Positions 5,812 to 8,014 of a DNA stretch of 8,014 nt are shown here, in pieces. The first letter of the stretch is position 1, and each line of letters opens with the position of its first letter. The position numbers were made by a program, and so were the translations under genes. The notes under the pieces are model-generated. The model had not been told where the DNA came from. It saw only the letters and a list, made by a program, of their open reading frames with translations, and did not search any database. Source of the DNA: Deltaproteobacteria bacterium (GTDB lineage Bacteria; Desulfobacterota; Desulfobacteria; Desulfobacterales; ETH-SRB1); NCBI GenBank assembly GCA_003647525.1, contig QMMZ01000067.1, positions 1-8,014 on the forward strand, in the 5' to 3' direction.

Positions 5812-5876
5812 CCCGTATTTCTCATGACATTGCTTGCCTGATCTAACAGTCTTCTTACTTTTTCATGAAAAATAAG

Positions 5877-5974
5877 GTAGCCGTTTACGTCTTGAAACTT
5901 GAAATTGGAAATTGGGAAGAACACTACAAAAGCACGAAGGCCAAATTTCTAATTTCAACGTTCCGTGAACGCTC
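5877..5974 (+). repeat. Palindromic dispersed repeat, copy B
   Basis: Bases 5877-5918 match the reverse complement of bases 1-42 at 39 of 42 positions. A second arm at 5941-5974 (starting CCAAATTTCTAATTTCAA and ending CCGTGAACGCTC) is an imperfect inverted copy of the first, so the unit folds into a long hairpin around a roughly 24-base loop (5917-5940). The right edge runs into the 5' end of the VapC remnant, where that gene's normal first residues are lost. Function is unknown; a MITE- or REP-like mobile unit is plausible. Confidence 0.7.
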
Positions 5975-6270
5975 ATAAAATAAGGTCATATATTGCTGTT
6001 GCTCTAAATGAGCCGGAAAAAGATTTAATTATACGACTTACTGGAAGCTGTGATTTAGTTTCTCCGGAAGTTTTGCCTTTTGAGATTGGCAACGCATTAA
6101 CGGCAATGTTGAAAAAAGGCTTTTTACAGGCAGATGAGGTGGCTTTGTCGTGGGAAATCGTGCAGCATATACCTGTTGATTTGCGGCGTATCAACATAAA
6201 ATCTGCCTTAAAAATCGCCATAGAATTTAACATTTACGCTTATGATGCCTATTTTTTACCGAGCCCTTAA
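5965..6270 (+). pseudogene. Degraded VapC-type PIN-domain toxin
   Basis: The open frame gives 101 residues, of which about 14-99 match the middle of PIN/VapC ribonuclease toxins: YIAVALNEPEKD, LVSPEVLPFEIGNALTAMLK, then a helical stretch to NIYAYDAYFL. VapC toxins (about 130-140 residues) cut RNA using four acidic residues. Here the N-terminal IDAS-like motif with the first aspartate reads IRS. The acidic residues of PFEIGNAL and YDAYFL are present, but the protein stops right after YDAYFL, losing the LLTLD-like segment with the fourth. The only start is a GTG at 5965 inside the adjoining repeat, without a good ribosome-binding site. No antitoxin gene precedes it; 5812-5964 holds only repeat and unassigned DNA. 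It is therefore taken as an inactivated toxin gene truncated at both ends. Confidence 0.75.
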
Positions 6271-6282
6271 CTCAGCGATATG

Positions 6283-6388
6283 TATAAACTTTCAGATAAT
6301 TAATTTCACAAGGCCAGAAGGAGGAAGGCGTATTAGTTATACGTCGACGACTGATAACACAGTGAAATTATTTATCTGAAAGTCTATA
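6283..6388 (+). mobile_element. MITE-like element with 22-bp terminal inverted repeats
   Basis: ACTTTCAGATAATTAATTTC continuing to CAC (6288-6309) is the inverted complement of 6362-6383 at 21 of 22 positions, enclosing a 52-base centre. TATA directly flanks both sides (6283-6286 and 6385-6388), as a target-site duplication would. The centre carries AAGGAGG (6318-6324), a small GTAT...ATAC hairpin and the perfect palindrome CGTCGACG (6342-6349). No protein of meaningful length is encoded. Size, terminal repeats and flanks suggest a non-autonomous transposable unit; as RNA it would form a long stem in the 5' leader of the cytochrome gene. No transposase is in the window. Confidence 0.55.
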
Positions 6389-6433
6389 GCTATTCCCAAC
6401 TATTAATTATTGCCCAAAAAGAAAGGAGAAATT

Positions 6434-7504
6434 ATGAAAGGTAAGTTTTGCTTTATTCTGTCCATTGTAACACTACTGATGGTGAGTAGTTGGCCTGTTT
6501 ATGCTGAACAGCAACAGGACTGTTTTTCATCGAGTCTCCACCACACTGGTGAAGGAATGCGATATTGGTATGAGGCTAAGGATGGCTTCATGGCGATAAC
6601 AGGCATTCCGTATGAAAAGCTTGGCTGTAAAAACTGCCATTCAAAAGGGTGCAATGACTGTCATCTTAAGAAAACAGAAAAGGGTCTTGTTTACTCACTG
6701 GAAATGGCCCGAGACCGTAAAACCTGTCTAAAGTGCCATGCCCGAGAGAAAGCCACAATTAAACTGGATGAAGGCAGGGATGCTTTAGGTGTACATATGA
6801 AGGCCGATATGACCTGTTCTGATTGTCATACGCCGAGAGAGATTCATGGAGATGGGAATATTTACAAAAGCATGAGAGATCCTGGTGCTATGGATGCAGC
6901 TTGCACCAACTGTCATACGAAAGACTCAGAGAATTATCCCGCAGTTCCGGAAACCAGGTCCCACACCGTCCATAAGAACAAGTTGGACTGTAATGCCTGT
7001 CATGTCCAAAACACTCTAACTTGCTACAATTGCCATTTTGGTGAATTTGCAAGGACTAAAAGCAAACCAAAAAGCTTTGCAGTAAAGGTCAAAGATTTTT
7101 TACTTTTGGTAAAATACAGAGGAAAAGTTACAAGCGGTACAATGCAAACCTTAGTCGGTTCTAAGAACGAACCCTTTATAGCCTATGTTCCTTACTTTAC
7201 TCATTCAATTATGGGTGAGGGCAGAAGGTGCGAGCAATGCCACGCTACGAAGGCTGTTAATATCCTTGCCTCATCTAAAAAATTTACTCCGGCCACCTTC
7301 AAGGATGGCAAACTCGAGTTTTACAAAGGCATGCTCCCTCTGGTTCCGAGTCTTTTGAACTGGCCGTTTTTAGAAAAGAAGGAAGGCAAATGGGTGCCTT
7401 TTGAGCCTACGGTGAACCCTCTCATCCAAATGGCGGTTTATGCTGAACCATTCACGCAGGATGAGCTGAAGAAGTTGCAAATGAAACAAAAATACGGAAA
7501 GTAG
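6434..7504 (+). CDS. Secreted octaheme c-type cytochrome
   Basis: The protein has 356 residues. Residues 1-24 form a Sec signal peptide (MKGKF, a hydrophobic core, and VYA before E25), so the mature protein is periplasmic or outer-surface. Eight CxxCH heme-attachment motifs begin at residues 65, 73, 98, 128, 157, 186, 197 and 266. The first two are only 8 residues apart; the last follows a heme-free insert of about 65 residues. Extra histidines (36, 37, 121, 138, 177, 180, 257) could be distal ligands. The N-terminal LHHTGEGMRYWYEAKDGFMA and GIPYEKLGCKNCH recall uncharacterised multiheme cytochromes of anaerobes. The predicted role is respiratory electron transfer; the partner and acceptor are not identifiable. 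GGAG five bases before the ATG at 6434 sets the start; a TTG at 6410 would place the ribosome-binding site inside the gene. It is not a recognisable nitrite or hydroxylamine reductase: no CxxCK motif is present. A methyltransferase gene follows in the same direction. Confidence 0.9.
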   Translation: MKGKFCFILSIVTLLMVSSWPVYAEQQQDCFSSSLHHTGEGMRYWYEAKDGFMAITGIPYEKLGCKNCHSKGCNDCHLKKTEKGLVYSLEMARDRKTCLKCHAREKATIKLDEGRDALGVHMKADMTCSDCHTPREIHGDGNIYKSMRDPGAMDAACTNCHTKDSENYPAVPETRSHTVHKNKLDCNACHVQNTLTCYNCHFGEFARTKSKPKSFAVKVKDFLLLVKYRGKVTSGTMQTLVGSKNEPFIAYVPYFTHSIMGEGRRCEQCHATKAVNILASSKKFTPATFKDGKLEFYKGMLPLVPSLLNWPFLEKKEGKWVPFEPTVNPLIQMAVYAEPFTQDELKKLQMKQKYGK

Positions 7505-7553
7505 TTTGAATTTCAGAAGCTATAAGGCACTATATAACAATCGGCTGAACACC

Positions 7554-7584
7554 GGCTGGGAAAAGCCTTCGGTTTTTCCCAGCC
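7554..7584 (+). promoter_or_regulatory. Very stable intercistronic hairpin between cytochrome and methyltransferase
   Basis: GGCTGGGAAAAGCC (7554-7567) pairs with GGTTTTTCCCAGCC (7571-7584) over 14 positions, including one G-U, around a 3-base TTC loop. No T-run follows, so it is not a standard intrinsic terminator in the plus direction. It ends 2 bases before the AAGGAGG of the methyltransferase gene and 50 bases after the cytochrome stop. It may protect the upstream mRNA 3' end, partly terminate, or limit ribosome access downstream. Confidence 0.7.
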
Positions 7585-7599
7585 CCAAGGAGGAAATAG

Positions 7600-8014
7600 G
7601 TGGCTGAGAGAGTGTGTCCTCTATGGGTTGGTTATCTTCTTGCTAGTCCTGTAAGAAAATTATTTCAAAATCCTAAAAAGATACTCGCCGCATACGTCAA
7701 GGACGGGATGAAGGTTTTAGATATTGGCTGTGCAATGGGTTTCTTCAGTTTGCCCCTCGCACAGATGATCGGTTCGAACGGAAAAGTCATATGTGTTGAT
7801 GTGCAAGAGAAGATGATTAAATCACTCGAAAAACGCGCGCAGAAAGCAGGATTGGCCAATAGAATTGAAACACGCATATGTCACAATAATTCACTTGCTC
7901 TGGATGACCTTAAGGGAAAAATCGATTTCGTTTTTGCATCTGCTGTTGTACACGAAGTTCCTGATGCCCACACGTTTTTTTTTCAGATATATGAAACGAT
8001 AAAACCTGCTGGAA
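7600..8014 (+). CDS. Class I SAM-dependent methyltransferase, 3' end outside the window
   Basis: The first 138 residues are present and the frame is open to the window edge. Motif I is VLDIGCAMGFFSLPLA (39-54), the S-adenosylmethionine-binding glycine loop. The acidic residue closing strand 2 is D67 in GKVICVDVQEKM, and KIDFVFASAVVHEVPDAHTF (about 105-125) is motif IV and the following helix. This is the Methyltransf_11/UbiE-like Rossmann fold. The N-terminal CPLWVGYLLASPVRKLFQNP is a conserved lead-in seen in a subgroup of such enzymes in anaerobes. The substrate is unknown. The start is GTG at 7600, supported by AAGGAGG six bases upstream; no better ATG exists nearby. It lies 95 bases after the cytochrome gene on the same strand with a strong hairpin between, so co-transcription is likely but expression may be uneven. 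Confidence 0.88.
   Translation, partial: MAERVCPLWVGYLLASPVRKLFQNPKKILAAYVKDGMKVLDIGCAMGFFSLPLAQMIGSNGKVICVDVQEKMIKSLEKRAQKAGLANRIETRICHNNSLALDDLKGKIDFVFASAVVHEVPDAHTFFFQIYETIKPAG

Noticed and set aside
5859..5872. Perfect palindrome TTTTTCATGAAAAA after the formyltransferase gene, considered as a terminator
   Set aside because: It has no loop, no GC-rich stem and no separate T-tract.
5809..5885. Minus-strand tail of about 24 codons reading FHEKVRRLLDQASNVMRNTG to a stop
   Set aside because: It looks protein-like but is short, has no start, is joined to repeat DNA and matches no family I can name. It could be a remnant but is not supportable.
6346..6370. Possible hammerhead-ribozyme core (CTGATAA followed by GAAA)
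   Set aside because: The conserved CUGANGA is broken (CTGATAA) and there is no stem II between the two boxes.
6410..6433. TTG at 6410 as start of the cytochrome
   Set aside because: It would put charged residues before the signal peptide and the ribosome-binding site inside the gene; the ATG at 6434 is better.
1..8014. CRISPR array, tRNA, rRNA or replication origin
   Set aside because: No regularly spaced direct repeats with unique spacers, no cloverleaf or rRNA segments, and no DnaA-box cluster were seen on either strand.

Overview
The window is about 8 kb of moderately AT-rich bacterial DNA. It looks like a chromosomal segment of an anaerobic, probably sulfate- or metal-reducing Desulfobacterota-type organism. 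This rests on an exported octaheme c-type cytochrome, a rubredoxin-like protein beside a flavin/arsenate-reductase fusion, purH split into two genes, and the kinds of short repeats and decayed toxin-antitoxin and GxxExxY genes common in those genomes. No 16S gene or other taxonomic marker is present, so this assignment is an inference.

Layout. (1) Bases 1-1700 are a gene graveyard with one intact small gene, a ribbon-helix-helix antitoxin on the minus strand (321-557). Around it lie a frameshifted C-terminal piece of a LivF-type ABC ATPase, a GxxExxY N-terminal piece broken by a stop codon, an unidentified frameshifted plus-strand reading frame, and an N-terminally truncated sugar/nucleoside-type ABC permease. 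Two families of short degenerate repeats are interspersed. (2) Bases 1729-2863 hold a two-gene minus-strand operon: a 51-residue rubredoxin-like zinc/iron protein, then a 323-residue fusion of an FMN reductase domain with a thioredoxin-type (LMW-PTP fold) arsenate reductase domain. (3) From a good sigma70-like promoter at 3023-3050, three plus-strand genes follow with tight spacing: an HD-domain phosphohydrolase, a stand-alone IMP cyclohydrolase and a stand-alone AICAR formyltransferase. The last two catalyse the final steps of de novo IMP synthesis, normally done by one bifunctional PurH. (4) Bases 5877-6388 are again repeat-rich: an imperfect-palindrome repeat whose first arm is an inverted copy of bases 1-42, a VapC toxin remnant without its first catalytic aspartate, and a 106-bp MITE-like element with 22-bp terminal inverted repeats. 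(5) Bases 6434-8014 encode the secreted octaheme cytochrome, a very strong intercistronic hairpin, and the start of a class I SAM methyltransferase that runs off the window.

Functionally there are three live modules (flavin/arsenate redox, purine synthesis, periplasmic electron transfer) separated by decayed accessory DNA. The most notable items are the FMN-reductase-ArsC fusion, the divergent split purH, the MITE-like element, and the strong hairpin two bases upstream of the methyltransferase ribosome-binding site.
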